Source of the DNA: Pseudomonadota bacterium | GTDB lineage: Bacteria > Pseudomonadota > Alphaproteobacteria > Rhizobiales > Xanthobacteraceae | DNA: 64,000 bases | Assembly (NCBI GenBank): GCA_023404705.1 | Contig: JAEYAU010000174.1 | Coordinates: 15,636 to 79,635, forward strand | Direction: 5' to 3' | Shown: piece after piece, positions 28,690 to 36,672 of the stretch | Position numbering within the stretch: the first letter of the stretch is position 1 | Layout: every line of letters begins with the position of its first letter | The notes under the pieces: generated by a model | What the model saw: only the letters and a program-made list of their open reading frames with translations | The model's database searches: none | Told to the model about the DNA's origin: nothing | Program-made: the position numbers and the translations under genes

Positions 28690-29561
28690 CAGACTGGTCG
28701 ATCCGAATTACGCGCAGCCGATCCGCGGAGCAGACGGCGGAGCCACAGCCTGGCGCCGGCTGCGGAGCCGATGGCAAGAGCGTCAATCTTGCCAAGATGA
28801 ACCCTCTGGCTCAACGGATCCCGCCGCTGCAGCAGGCCGACGAGGCGCTGCGCCAAAGCGCGGATCGCGGCAATCTCGGCCGCAAGGCGGCCATTGACGA
28901 CTATGTCCTCAAGACCGTCGCTCTGGTGCAGCAGGAGCTCGGTCTTGCCGGCCAAGGCGCGCAGGCAGGCCTGAAGCGCGGGACTGGCGCGCGGGGCCGC
29001 CAGATCATCCAGGCTCGCTCCGTGCGCCGCCATGACATCGCTGGGCAGATAAACACGATCGAGATCGCGGAAATCGAGCGCGCAGTCCTGCAGATGATTG
29101 ATGATCTGCAGCGCGGCGCACAGTGCATCGGACCGGGCCCAGGTCAACCGTGACTCGCCATGAACGTCGAGCACGAAGCGGCCGACCGGCATCGCCGAGC
29201 GTGCGCAGTAGTCGATGAGCTCGTCCCAATCCGCATAGCGCAGCTTGACGACATCCTGGCGAAAGGCCGACAGCAAGTCGCGCGCATGCGCGTCGCTCAT
29301 GCCGTGCGCCAGCAAGGCGGATCTCAGCGCGGTGGCTTGAGGCAGGCTGTCGTCACGATCGAGGCCGTTCTCGAGCTCGTCGAGTCGCGACAGCTTTTCG
29401 GCTCGGCTCAGCTGCGGATGGTCCGCAACATCATCCGCGGCGCGCACAAAATGATAGAATGCGAGAATGGGGCCGCGATAGCGGCGCTCGATGACCCAGG
29501 AGGCGACCGGAAAATTCTCGTCGCCGGGACCTTTGCCGGAGCTGTACTCGATCGCGCTCAT
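28689..29561 (-). CDS. hpnC: Hydroxysqualene synthase HpnC
   Basis: Converts presqualene diphosphate to hydroxysqualene. About 290 residues from the ATG in MSAIEYSSGKGPGDENFPVA, which overlaps the hpnB stop by ATGA; a longer upstream frame is an hpnB shadow. It begins with the HpnC-type N-terminus ENFPVASWVIERRYRGPI. The first motif is HFVRAADDVADHP. The second region is IINHLQDCALDFRDLDRVYL, the QDC form that marks HpnC rather than HpnD. The C-terminal tail (GARLWLRRLLRGSAARN) is basic and may rest on the membrane. Confidence 0.92.
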   Translation of the reverse strand: MSAIEYSSGKGPGDENFPVASWVIERRYRGPILAFYHFVRAADDVADHPQLSRAEKLSRLDELENGLDRDDSLPQATALRSALLAHGMSDAHARDLLSAFRQDVVKLRYADWDELIDYCARSAMPVGRFVLDVHGESRLTWARSDALCAALQIINHLQDCALDFRDLDRVYLPSDVMAAHGASLDDLAAPRASPALQACLRALAGKTELLLHQSDGLEDIVVNGRLAAEIAAIRALAQRLVGLLQRRDPLSQRVHLGKIDALAIGSAAGARLWLRRLLRGSAARNSDRPV

Positions 29562-30697
29562 GGCTTTCTCGCGAGCGGAACGTGGGTCCGGCCCTTCCAG
29601 GCGCCGCCGATGCCGCGCATATGGCGGTACGCCGAATCGATCGTATAGAGCACGTAGAGGGCCGCGATCAGCGGCAGCGCAGGCGCCCATAGCAGCGACA
29701 GTCGGTAGAAACGCAAGATCGGCATGAAGCTCGCTGTCATCGCAAGCCACGCCGCACCTCCGAGGACGCGCGCGGCACCATCCGCGAAGATGGCCAGCAA
29801 AGGTGGCGCAAGGAAGGTGAGCGCCATGCCCGCGACGGTGCCGATCAGCAGCCAGGGCGAGTGACGCAACTGCGCGTAAGCAGAACGGGAAATCATCTGG
29901 CGGACATCCGCCATCCGCGGGTAGGCGCGGATGCTGACAACCCTATCGGTCAAGCCGAGCCAGATTGGACCGACCTCTTTCATCCGCTCCGCCAGGGCGC
30001 AATCGTCGATTAGCGCATTGCGGATCGTATCGAGCCCGCCCGCGGCCTGCAGCGCCGCGCGCGACACCAGCATGCAGCCCCCGGCCGCCGCCGCAGTACG
30101 TGCTGCCGGACGGCCGATCCAGGCGAACGGAAACAGCATCTGGAAGAAGTAGATGAAGGCCGGAACGTGCAGCCGCTCGGCGAAGCTCTCGCAGCGCAGC
30201 CTGGCCATGAGCGAGGTGAGCACGAGGCCGCCCTGCTCGGCCCGCGCGACGAGCGCCGACACGCTGTCGGGCGCGTGGACGATGTCGGCGTCCGTGAAGA
30301 GGACATACTTCGCATCGTTCGGAGCCGCCGCGAGGCCTTGCTCGAGCGCCCACAGCTTGCCGGTCCAGCCCGGCGGCGGGCCTGAGCTCGAAACCACGGT
30401 CAGCGGCTTGATGCCGCGGCGCGCGGCGGCGGCGGCGATCTCGGCGGTGCCGTCGTCGCTGTCGTCGTCGACGACGATGATCGAGAAGTCCCCGGCGTAA
30501 CGCTGATCGAGCAAGGAGTTCAGGCTGGATTCGAGACAAATGGCTTCGTTTCTCGCGGGCACCACGGCCACCACACGGGGCCAAGTGGGGGCTGGCGCGG
30601 GGTCAGGCGCGATCGCGGCCAGCCAAAACCGCCCGCGGCCCAGCAGCAAGTAGGCCCACGCCGCAGCCGCGATAATCGACACGAACAAAGCCATCAA
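29558..30697 (-). CDS. hpnB: Hopanoid-associated glycosyltransferase HpnB
   Basis: A 379-residue family 2 glycosyltransferase, first gene of the hpnB-C-D-E-shc operon. A single N-terminal membrane helix (about 3-20) is followed by the GT-A domain: VVAVVPARNEAICLESSL, IVVDDDSDDGTAEI (nucleotide-sugar acidic residues), YVLFTDADIVHAPDSV (DxD-type metal site), and LIDDCALAERMKEVG. Three or so C-terminal membrane helices (about 275-355) anchor it. The donor and acceptor are not established; it is named for its constant association with hopanoid genes. Confidence 0.9.
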   Translation of the reverse strand: MMALFVSIIAAAAWAYLLLGRGRFWLAAIAPDPAPAPTWPRVVAVVPARNEAICLESSLNSLLDQRYAGDFSIIVVDDDSDDGTAEIAAAAARRGIKPLTVVSSSGPPPGWTGKLWALEQGLAAAPNDAKYVLFTDADIVHAPDSVSALVARAEQGGLVLTSLMARLRCESFAERLHVPAFIYFFQMLFPFAWIGRPAARTAAAAGGCMLVSRAALQAAGGLDTIRNALIDDCALAERMKEVGPIWLGLTDRVVSIRAYPRMADVRQMISRSAYAQLRHSPWLLIGTVAGMALTFLAPPLLAIFADGAARVLGGAAWLAMTASFMPILRFYRLSLLWAPALPLIAALYVLYTIDSAYRHMRGIGGAWKGRTHVPLARKP

Positions 30698-30807
30698 TGC
30701 GCGGTTCCCCTGCGAGGCAACATCCTACGAGTACTTTGGTTTCGACCGCGGAACTTTCTTTCGGCGCCCTGACTTAACGACCCAGGTTCCGATGGACGGG
30801 GCGGATC

Positions 30808-31113
30808 TTGTCTCAACAAATCATTGGAAAAACAAGAGAACCTGGCGCCCGCGCAGCTCGGGCCTTCGACACGACCCAATTCAGGCAGGCCATCGCTCAG
30901 ACCGCGCACCAGCTGGAGACACTGTTCGAACGCCTGCTGACGCATTGTCCGGAGCGCGGCGAAATCACGCGGCTGGCACCACTGCTGGAGGCCATGCGTT
31001 ATGCGACCTTAGGGAGTGGCAAGGGCATTCGTCCGCTTCTGGTGATTGAGACCCGCGCCTGCTCAGTGCCGATCGATCTCGCCAGTGGCGGAAGGATTGA
31101 CAATGCCGGGTAG
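30808..31113 (+). pseudogene. 5' remnant of an ispA-like farnesyl diphosphate synthase gene
   Basis: A 101-codon frame beginning TTG. Residues about 21-82 read like the N-terminus of bacterial farnesyl/geranyl diphosphate synthases (FRQAIAQTAHQLETLFERLL, LEAMRYATLGSGKGIRPLLV), including the basic Lys/Arg diphosphate-binding loop. Homology stops abruptly after VIET, and the next 20 residues are unrelated and end at TAG. Both aspartate-rich DDxxD motifs, which should lie about 30 and 170 residues further, are missing, so it cannot be active. About three quarters of the gene has been deleted. The remnant overlaps the methyltransferase start, which may now borrow its promoter. A functional ispA must exist elsewhere if hopanoids are made. 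Confidence 0.72.
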
Positions 31114-31834
31114 CGGAACGCCTGCGGCAACGCTCGACCATCGACCAAACCAACACAGCGTCCTGCGCCGCTGGCTGCGGGCTTTCATTCACTTCTTCTC
31201 TTATCATCTCATCCTGAAGCGGCAGTACGCGCAGGACACGCGGGTCGGCGGGTTCGACCTGAAGATCCGGCCGACGGTGTTTCACCCGCGCTTCTTTCTT
31301 TCCAGCCAGCGCTTCGTCTCGTTCCTCGACGGCCTCGATCTCCGCGGCAAGACGGTCATCGACGTCGGCACCGGATCGGGCGTCATCGCGCTGGCGGCTG
31401 CGCGTGCGGGCGCCGCGACCGTGATCGCGGCAGACATCAATCCCAATGCTGCGATCTGCGCCGCCGAGAACGCACGCGCCAACGGTCTCGGCGATCGTGT
31501 TCACGGGATCGCGTCCAATCTCCTTTCGGCGTTCGCGCCCCGGCCGATGTTCGACGTTGTTCTTTCGAGCCCGCCGAAGCACGCGGGTGAGCCGCGCGAT
31601 CTTGCGGATCGCGGCTGGCACGCCGGGCCGGCCTACCGCGACGTCGCGAACCTTTTCGATCAGGCGAGGGAGCGGCTCAAGCCCGGCGGCAAGGTCTACG
31701 TCATGATCTCGTCGGATTCCGATGTCGCCTTGTTCGGCGAGCGAATCCGGCAGGCCGGCTTCGCTTTGCGGATTGCCAAGGAGTATTCGATCTTCATTGA
31801 ATCGTTCATTCTCTATGAGCTGACGATCCAATAG
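31103..31834 (+). CDS. PrmC/HemK-like class I SAM-dependent methyltransferase
   Basis: About 243 residues from ATG at 31103, with GGAAGGA six bases upstream inside the ispA remnant. The SAM-binding core reads GKTVIDVGTGSGVIALAAAR, then VIAADINPNAAICAAENA, the layout of PrmC/HemK and RsmC-like enzymes. The usual catalytic NPPY is replaced by LSSPPKH, so the glutamine methylation of release factors is not assured. An N-terminal region of about 70 residues, with the hydrophobic aromatic stretch RAFIHFFSYHLILKRQY, precedes the core. Its position beside hopanoid genes makes a lipid or cofactor substrate possible, but that is speculation. Confidence 0.78.
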   Translation: MPGSGTPAATLDHRPNQHSVLRRWLRAFIHFFSYHLILKRQYAQDTRVGGFDLKIRPTVFHPRFFLSSQRFVSFLDGLDLRGKTVIDVGTGSGVIALAAARAGAATVIAADINPNAAICAAENARANGLGDRVHGIASNLLSAFAPRPMFDVVLSSPPKHAGEPRDLADRGWHAGPAYRDVANLFDQARERLKPGGKVYVMISSDSDVALFGERIRQAGFALRIAKEYSIFIESFILYELTIQ

Positions 31835-31888
31835 CGGCTCCTGTGCGCCTTGCATCCGCGCAGTGACCGCGATCGCAGGGGATCACCG

Positions 31889-32551
31889 ATGACAGGACTC
31901 GTCCAGCGCATTGCAGGCTTGTTCACGCCTGCGCCCGATCATCACCCCGCAGACGACGTCGATAACAGGATGATGGCGCGATGCATCGCGCTCTCCCGCG
32001 AAGCCGTGGAGGCTGGGGAATTCCCGTTCGCCTGCATCATCGCGGACGGCGATGAGGTGCTCGTGGAGACCACCAACCGGGCGGCCCGCGAGCACGACCT
32101 CACGCGCCATGCGGAGCTGCTGGCGGTCTCCGAGGCACACCGCAAGCTCGGCAAGCGAAGGCTTCGACGCTGCACGCTCTACTCGACCGTCGAGCCCTGT
32201 CCGATGTGCTCCTTCTCGATACGAGAGGCGAACATTTCCCGCGTGGTCTTCGCGATCCGCTCGCCCTTGATGGGCGGCCATTCGCGCTGGAATGTGCTCG
32301 GCGACTCGGTGCTCTCCACGTCGATGCCCGAAATGTTCGGCAAGGCCCCTGGCGTCATAGCCGGCGTGCTCCAGCGCGAAGCCGAGTCGGTGTGGTGGCG
32401 CATGAATCCGGTCATCTGGGGCGTCATCCGAATGCGCGGCGTGTTCGGGGGACAGCCGCCGACGCCGAGCGAGGATGCGCCGCTGCCTGACACGGCTGCT
32501 GAGCCCGGGAAGGCCATGAACACAGACGGACGATCGCAGCGTCTCGACTGA
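31889..32551 (+). CDS. Nucleoside/cytidine deaminase family zinc enzyme
   Basis: About 220 residues from ATG at 31889 (AGGGGA seven bases upstream). The cytidine/deoxycytidylate deaminase fold shows the zinc and proton-shuttle motif TRHAELLAV (His-Ala-Glu) and the second zinc motif VEPCPMCSFSI (Pro-Cys-x-x-Cys). This group includes guanine deaminase and the tRNA adenosine deaminase TadA. The C-terminal extension of about 80 residues (VIAGVLQREAESVWWRMNPV) is longer than in TadA, so a free base or nucleoside is a likelier substrate. It follows the methyltransferase by 54 bases. Confidence 0.83.
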   Translation: MTGLVQRIAGLFTPAPDHHPADDVDNRMMARCIALSREAVEAGEFPFACIIADGDEVLVETTNRAAREHDLTRHAELLAVSEAHRKLGKRRLRRCTLYSTVEPCPMCSFSIREANISRVVFAIRSPLMGGHSRWNVLGDSVLSTSMPEMFGKAPGVIAGVLQREAESVWWRMNPVIWGVIRMRGVFGGQPPTPSEDAPLPDTAAEPGKAMNTDGRSQRLD

Positions 32552-32580
32552 GACGCCGCGCGTCGCGACAGCCGGCAGCC

Positions 32581-32901
32581 TTATCGGTGGATCACCATGC
32601 ACCAATAGGTCCGGCCGCTGCGGCTGCGGGCAGACGCCACTTCCTTGTACCCAGGCAACATCATGTTCCGCGCGTGAGCCGGCGACCTCGACCACATGGC
32701 GCGAGCGCAGGCTTCAGTATCACAGCCATAGGCCACGTTCTCCGCGCGCAGGCCATAGCGTTTCGCCCGCGCATGAAATCCGCTGTGATCGAGACGGTCG
32801 CGGCGCGCCATGCCGGCGGCACATTCCTGGGAGGCGCTCGCGAATGCGCCTACCGGCACCATCGCGAGGATCAAAGCGATAACAGCTGATTTCGCCAGCA
32901 T
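32581..32901 (-). CDS. Short exported CAP/SCP-domain protein
   Basis: A 106-residue protein with signal peptide MLAKSAVIALILAMVPVGAF; the start was chosen there, although the frame extends 35 codons upstream without sense. The mature part is a compact CAP (cysteine-rich secretory/PR-1) type sequence: HSGFHARAKRYGLRAENVAY, AMWSRSPAHARNMMLPGYKE, and the closing strand GRTYWCMVIHR. It is shorter than usual, since the first helix with the first histidine is reduced. Three or four cysteines suggest disulphides. Function is unknown. It lies 26 bases downstream of another exported protein on the same strand. Confidence 0.72.
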   Translation of the reverse strand: MLAKSAVIALILAMVPVGAFASASQECAAGMARRDRLDHSGFHARAKRYGLRAENVAYGCDTEACARAMWSRSPAHARNMMLPGYKEVASARSRSGRTYWCMVIHR

Positions 32902-32927
32902 GATCGTCTCTCCTCGTCCCATTCGGC

Positions 32928-33359
32928 TCAAGGCAAACCAAGCGATGCCCGATTGACACGGATCTGCTCCAAGAATTGTGTCCGCTTTTCCGGTGCGCCG
33001 AGACAAACGCTCTCAAGAAGCGCTGACAAGCGTCGCACGACGATTTGTGCGAAGACCAGGTCCGCCGCATCGGATTCGCCGCGCAAATCGATCGTGGCGT
33101 GCGCACGGAACGGCCGGCCCAGTCTGGCCTCGGCGAGCACCAGGATGGCTGGCTGACCGTTGGCGAAAGTGAGCTGCTGGCGATAGGACAGCCCGCTGCG
33201 GTCCACCTCGCTGTGCTCCAAAGTGCCGCCGCTCTCGGACGGACACACCAATGCGATGGACTTCGATAGCTCCGACGATTGATCCGTCTGCGCGCTCGCG
33301 CCTGCAGCCATAGTCGTCATTGCGATAACCGCTGCGCTCAGCGCCATTGCGGCTCGCAT
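32928..33359 (-). CDS. Exported hypothetical protein
   Basis: 143 residues with signal peptide MRAAMALSAAVIAMTTMAAG cleaved near ASAQ. The mature domain has alternating strands (LSYRQQLTFANGQPAILVLA, AHATIDLRGES) and a C-terminal helix (RTQFLEQIRVNRASLGL), with two cysteines. I do not recognise the family. It lies three bases after the repeat protein gene upstream and 26 bases before the CAP-domain gene, so the three may form one minus-strand operon. Confidence 0.65.
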   Translation of the reverse strand: MRAAMALSAAVIAMTTMAAGASAQTDQSSELSKSIALVCPSESGGTLEHSEVDRSGLSYRQQLTFANGQPAILVLAEARLGRPFRAHATIDLRGESDAADLVFAQIVVRRLSALLESVCLGAPEKRTQFLEQIRVNRASLGLP

Positions 33360-33362
33360 GCC

Positions 33363-34517
33363 CTAGAACCCCGCTGCCGGCACACGAAGCGGACGCCCGC
33401 GCACGGCTCTTCCGGCCTTGTCGCCTCCGCTTTGTGTGTCGTCGGCCCAGGCCGCGAACGCGAATTCGCCGTCGGGACTGGAGACGGCAGCGGCGGCGAG
33501 GCTGAAGCGGTCATGGCCGCTTGAGGTGTTGAACTGGGTCACCTGACCAAGTGGACCTCGCGTCGAGAAGACCCGTGCCTTGACGGTCGTGGTGGCGGGC
33601 TGCTTGTCGACATTGCGCTGGGCCCAGCCGATCAGAAAGCGCCCGCCTGACAATGGCACGACCGTCGGCCAGGTCGCCTGGATCCGCGGCTCGCTGGTCG
33701 ATGTCAGGTGAATACGCGCGGGAGATCCGTCAGCGTTGAACACGTCCGCTTCCACGACGATTAGGGTGTTCGCAGTCGCGTCCTCGCCGAAATCGTTCAG
33801 GTGCGCGATTACGAACTGGCCGCTGTCGAGAGCGGCCATGGCGGCCGCAGTGACAGTCCCTTCCATGATCCGTTCGCCGCCCACCGCTCCTTGCGCATTC
33901 AAGATTTGAAATCGGATGTGGAGAGGTCCGCTGATCCGCGCGCGCCACGCGATGACGACATCACCGTTGCTGAGGCAAACGACCATCGGGACCCGGTGCA
34001 GCCCGGGCGCCGTATTGGCGCGAAACTCCTCCCCGAGCTTGGTGCCGTCCGCACTGAAGCGTTGCGCCCGGATTCGCTGATCGCTCCTCTTGTCCGCCCA
34101 GACGACGATGAAGTTGCCGTCGCTCAGGCGCGCCAGGGCAGGTCGGATCAGAGGCTCGATCGGAGCCGTGCTGACTTGGATTTCCGGGCCCGAAAGCGTA
34201 TCGGCATCGAAGATGCGAAGCTTCAGCTGAGCCGGAGCGGTCGCAGCGCTGCCGGGCGCCTGTTCGGTCCAGGCAGCCACAAAGCCGAAGCCGTGCTCGA
34301 CCATGGCCGGGAGCTGCCGCCGCGGGCCGGGCGGCGTCGGCGTGTTGATCAGGATCTCCTTGCTGCTCTTGATCCCATCCGCGCCGAACATCTGCCCCTT
34401 GATCGTGTTGTCAGCGCGGTTCTCCCACACGACGACGAACTGCGTGCCCTGCAGACCGCAGACCGCGGGCTGCCCTTGATCGCCGGCCGTCGTCGTGTTG
34501 ATCAGTATCTCGTCCAT
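33363..34517 (-). CDS. Repeat protein with beta-propeller-like blades
   Basis: 384 residues made of imperfect repeats of about 45-60 residues. Each contains a strand of the form G-x-F-V-V-x-W (TQFVVVWENRADN, FGFVAAWTEQA, GNFIVVWADKRSD, GDVVIAWRARIS, GRFLIGWAQRNVD, GEFAFAAWADDT), usually followed by I/V-x-x-Q/R-x-F and D-G. Such units resemble the blades seen in large calcium-binding and surface proteins of alphaproteobacteria. No signal peptide is visible, since MDEILINTTTAGDQGQ is the start, so it may be exported by a type I or other route, or may be a detached fragment of a larger protein. Function is unknown. Confidence 0.7.
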   Translation of the reverse strand: MDEILINTTTAGDQGQPAVCGLQGTQFVVVWENRADNTIKGQMFGADGIKSSKEILINTPTPPGPRRQLPAMVEHGFGFVAAWTEQAPGSAATAPAQLKLRIFDADTLSGPEIQVSTAPIEPLIRPALARLSDGNFIVVWADKRSDQRIRAQRFSADGTKLGEEFRANTAPGLHRVPMVVCLSNGDVVIAWRARISGPLHIRFQILNAQGAVGGERIMEGTVTAAAMAALDSGQFVIAHLNDFGEDATANTLIVVEADVFNADGSPARIHLTSTSEPRIQATWPTVVPLSGGRFLIGWAQRNVDKQPATTTVKARVFSTRGPLGQVTQFNTSSGHDRFSLAAAAVSSPDGEFAFAAWADDTQSGGDKAGRAVRGRPLRVPAAGF

Positions 34518-34638
34518 GCCGTCCCCCTCCTGTCAGGCGACCCTGCGAATGGCGTGCTGATTCTGCCCGAAGCGTCGCACCGAGTCGACCTCAGGGTGCG
34601 TCGTCACGTCTTCGCAACCGCGGCAAACGATGGCCGAA

Positions 34639-35640
34639 CTAGTCGCGGTGCCGGAGGCTCCTCAGCCGCTCGATGGCCACGGCAATAATGATGAAGCTGC
34701 CGACGAAACTGCCCTGCCAGAACGTGCTTATCCCGAGCAGGATCAGGCTGTTGCGGATCACCTCGATCAAGGCCGCGCCGACCACGGCGCCGAAGGCCGT
34801 GCCTGTGCCGCCGGCGAGATTCGCGCCGCCGATGACGGCGGCGGCGATCACCGACAATTCCATGCCCTGGCCGAGGTTCGTGGTGACACCGCCGAGCCAG
34901 CCCACCTCAAGCACTCCCGTCACGCCGGCCGTGAAGGCTGAGAACATATAGACCGACAGCTTCACGCGAGAGACGCGAATGCCCGTCATGCGGGCGGCTT
35001 CCTCGTTGCCGCCGATCGCGAAGAGATGGCGACCCCATCGGCTCCAGCGGAAGGCGAACCCGGTCGCCAAGGCGAGAGCCGCAAGGACGAAGACCGGATT
35101 GGCGATGCCGAGCAGACTGCCGCCGCCCAGCTCGAGCAAGAAATCGTGGTCGGGGCCGAACTGGTAGATCATCTTGTTGTCGGAGAGGACCATTGCCAAG
35201 CTCCGGGCGATCGCGAGCGTGCCGAGCGTGACGACGAAAGGCGGCATGCCCGCATAGGCAATGAGGAGCCCATTGACCAAGCCGACGCAGAGCGCCGCCG
35301 CGATGGCGAGCGGCACGGCGAGATAGATCGGATGGCCCGCCGCCATCGTCGTGCCGACGACGATGGCGGAAAGGACGACGGAGGACCCGACCGACAGATC
35401 GATGCCGCCGGAGGCAATCACCGCCGTCATCCCGAGTGCGATGATGGCGACGAAAGCGAAATTCCGGGTGACGTTGAACAGGTTTCGTTCGGTCGCGAAG
35501 GTGTCGGTTGCCAGCGAGAGCAGCGTGCAGGCGATGACGGCCGCAACGAAGATCCAGAATGTCTGCCGGCTGGCGACCCATGCGAGCACGCCATGATGCT
35601 GGCTGCGGCCGATGTGCTCCTCGATCGATGTCGTCGCCAT
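34639..35640 (-). CDS. Sugar ABC transporter permease, FrcC/RbsC-like
   Basis: A 333-residue membrane subunit of a CUT2 monosaccharide importer, forming a homodimer. Hydrophobic helices carry the family hallmarks VIASGGIDLSVGSSVVLSAI, GMPPFVVTLGTLAIARSLAM, the coupling loop FAIGGNEEAARMTGIRVSRV, and VIGGANLAGGTGTAFGAVVG. It follows the ATPase gene by 20 bases on the same strand. The binding-protein gene is divergent at 36673. Together they resemble the FrcBCA fructose/mannose/ribose system of rhizobia. Confidence 0.9.
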   Translation of the reverse strand: MATTSIEEHIGRSQHHGVLAWVASRQTFWIFVAAVIACTLLSLATDTFATERNLFNVTRNFAFVAIIALGMTAVIASGGIDLSVGSSVVLSAIVVGTTMAAGHPIYLAVPLAIAAALCVGLVNGLLIAYAGMPPFVVTLGTLAIARSLAMVLSDNKMIYQFGPDHDFLLELGGGSLLGIANPVFVLAALALATGFAFRWSRWGRHLFAIGGNEEAARMTGIRVSRVKLSVYMFSAFTAGVTGVLEVGWLGGVTTNLGQGMELSVIAAAVIGGANLAGGTGTAFGAVVGAALIEVIRNSLILLGISTFWQGSFVGSFIIIAVAIERLRSLRHRD

Positions 35641-35660
35641 GGCGCGTCTTGTCTCCTGCG

Positions 35661-36401
35661 CTAGGCCGCGTTGATGGCGCCCGTGATCAGCCCCGTCACC
35701 TCTTGCGGGGAGGATCGAGCGGCGGGCTTGTCGGCAACCAGCTGCCCTCGCCTGAGCACGACGATGCGGTCGCTGACCGAAAAGACATCGGGCATGCGAT
35801 GGCTGATCAGGACAACCGCGATGCCGTGGTCACGCAGGCGTCGGATCAGATCCAGCACCTCGGCGACTTGACGCACGCTGATCGCCGCTGTCGGCTCGTC
35901 CATCAAGACGATCTTCGGATCGGTGAGCCGCGTGCGCGCGATGGCAACGGCCTGGCGCTGCCCGCCCGACATGCGACGCACGACGTCGCGCGGCCGCGTC
36001 TCTGACTTGAGCTCGGCAAACAAGGCTGCGGCACGAGCCATCATCGCGCCGTGATCGAGAATCGAGAAGCCGGCCACGCGACGCACCAGCTCGCGACCGA
36101 GGAACACATTGGCGGCGGCCGTGAGATTGTCGCAGAGCGCAAGATCCTGATAGACGATCTCGATCCCCTCGCGCTGCGCATCCCGGGGTGAACGCAGCTC
36201 GCGTGCCTCGCCGCGAATCAGGATCTGTCCGGCGCTCGGAGGGAAATTACCGGCGATGATCTTCACCAGCGTCGATTTGCCGGCGCCGTTGTCGCCCATC
36301 AGGCCGACAACCTCTCCCGCATCGATCGCGAAAGAGACATTGCTCAAGGCCTGAATCGCGCCGAAGTTTTTCGAAATGCCCCGAAGTTCGAGACTGCGCA
36401 T
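35661..36401 (-). CDS. Sugar ABC transporter ATP-binding protein, FrcA-like
   Basis: A 246-residue ATPase with a single nucleotide-binding domain. Most CUT2 importers (RbsA, XylG) have two fused domains of about 500 residues; the single form is that of FrcA. Walker A GDNGAGKSTLV is near residue 38, the Q-loop in IEIVYQDLALCDNL, the signature MSGGQRQAVAIAR near 145, Walker B IVLMDEPTAAISV, and the H-loop in ISHRMPDVF. It is transcribed with the permease and diverges from the binding-protein gene. Confidence 0.9.
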   Translation of the reverse strand: MRSLELRGISKNFGAIQALSNVSFAIDAGEVVGLMGDNGAGKSTLVKIIAGNFPPSAGQILIRGEARELRSPRDAQREGIEIVYQDLALCDNLTAAANVFLGRELVRRVAGFSILDHGAMMARAAALFAELKSETRPRDVVRRMSGGQRQAVAIARTRLTDPKIVLMDEPTAAISVRQVAEVLDLIRRLRDHGIAVVLISHRMPDVFSVSDRIVVLRRGQLVADKPAARSSPQEVTGLITGAINAA

Positions 36402-36545
36402 GCCCGCTGGGCCCTCCCCGCGCTGCTTGGCTGCCCAAGCTTATGTCTCTTGGTGTCCCTACGTTATCTTTTGTCGATAAACTAATGCACGGGACCAGTC
36501 CGGGCAACAGAGCAAGTTGGTCTGGTGCGCGAGATATACACGCCC

Positions 36546-36574
36546 TTGACTTACCGTCACCTCGGACAAATAAT
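36546..36574 (+). promoter_or_regulatory. Candidate promoter for the sugar-binding protein gene
   Basis: TTGACT and AATAAT are separated by 17 bases, a good sigma-70-like pair. It lies in the AT-rich 271-base divergent region, about 100 bases before the binding-protein ATG. This is the best match I see in the window for a housekeeping promoter. Confidence 0.45.
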
Positions 36575-36672
36575 TCTGTAAATAAACAAAATAGCTGCGA
36601 GTGGCCGCAACTCGCGGCCAGGTACGACCTGAGGAACACCCTAGCTTCCAAGAACACCCGGGGAGGAGATCC

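Noticed and set aside
31850..31888. Upstream extension of the deaminase gene
   Set aside because: The 13 extra residues are arginine-rich and not family-like; the ATG at 31889 has a good ribosome binding site.
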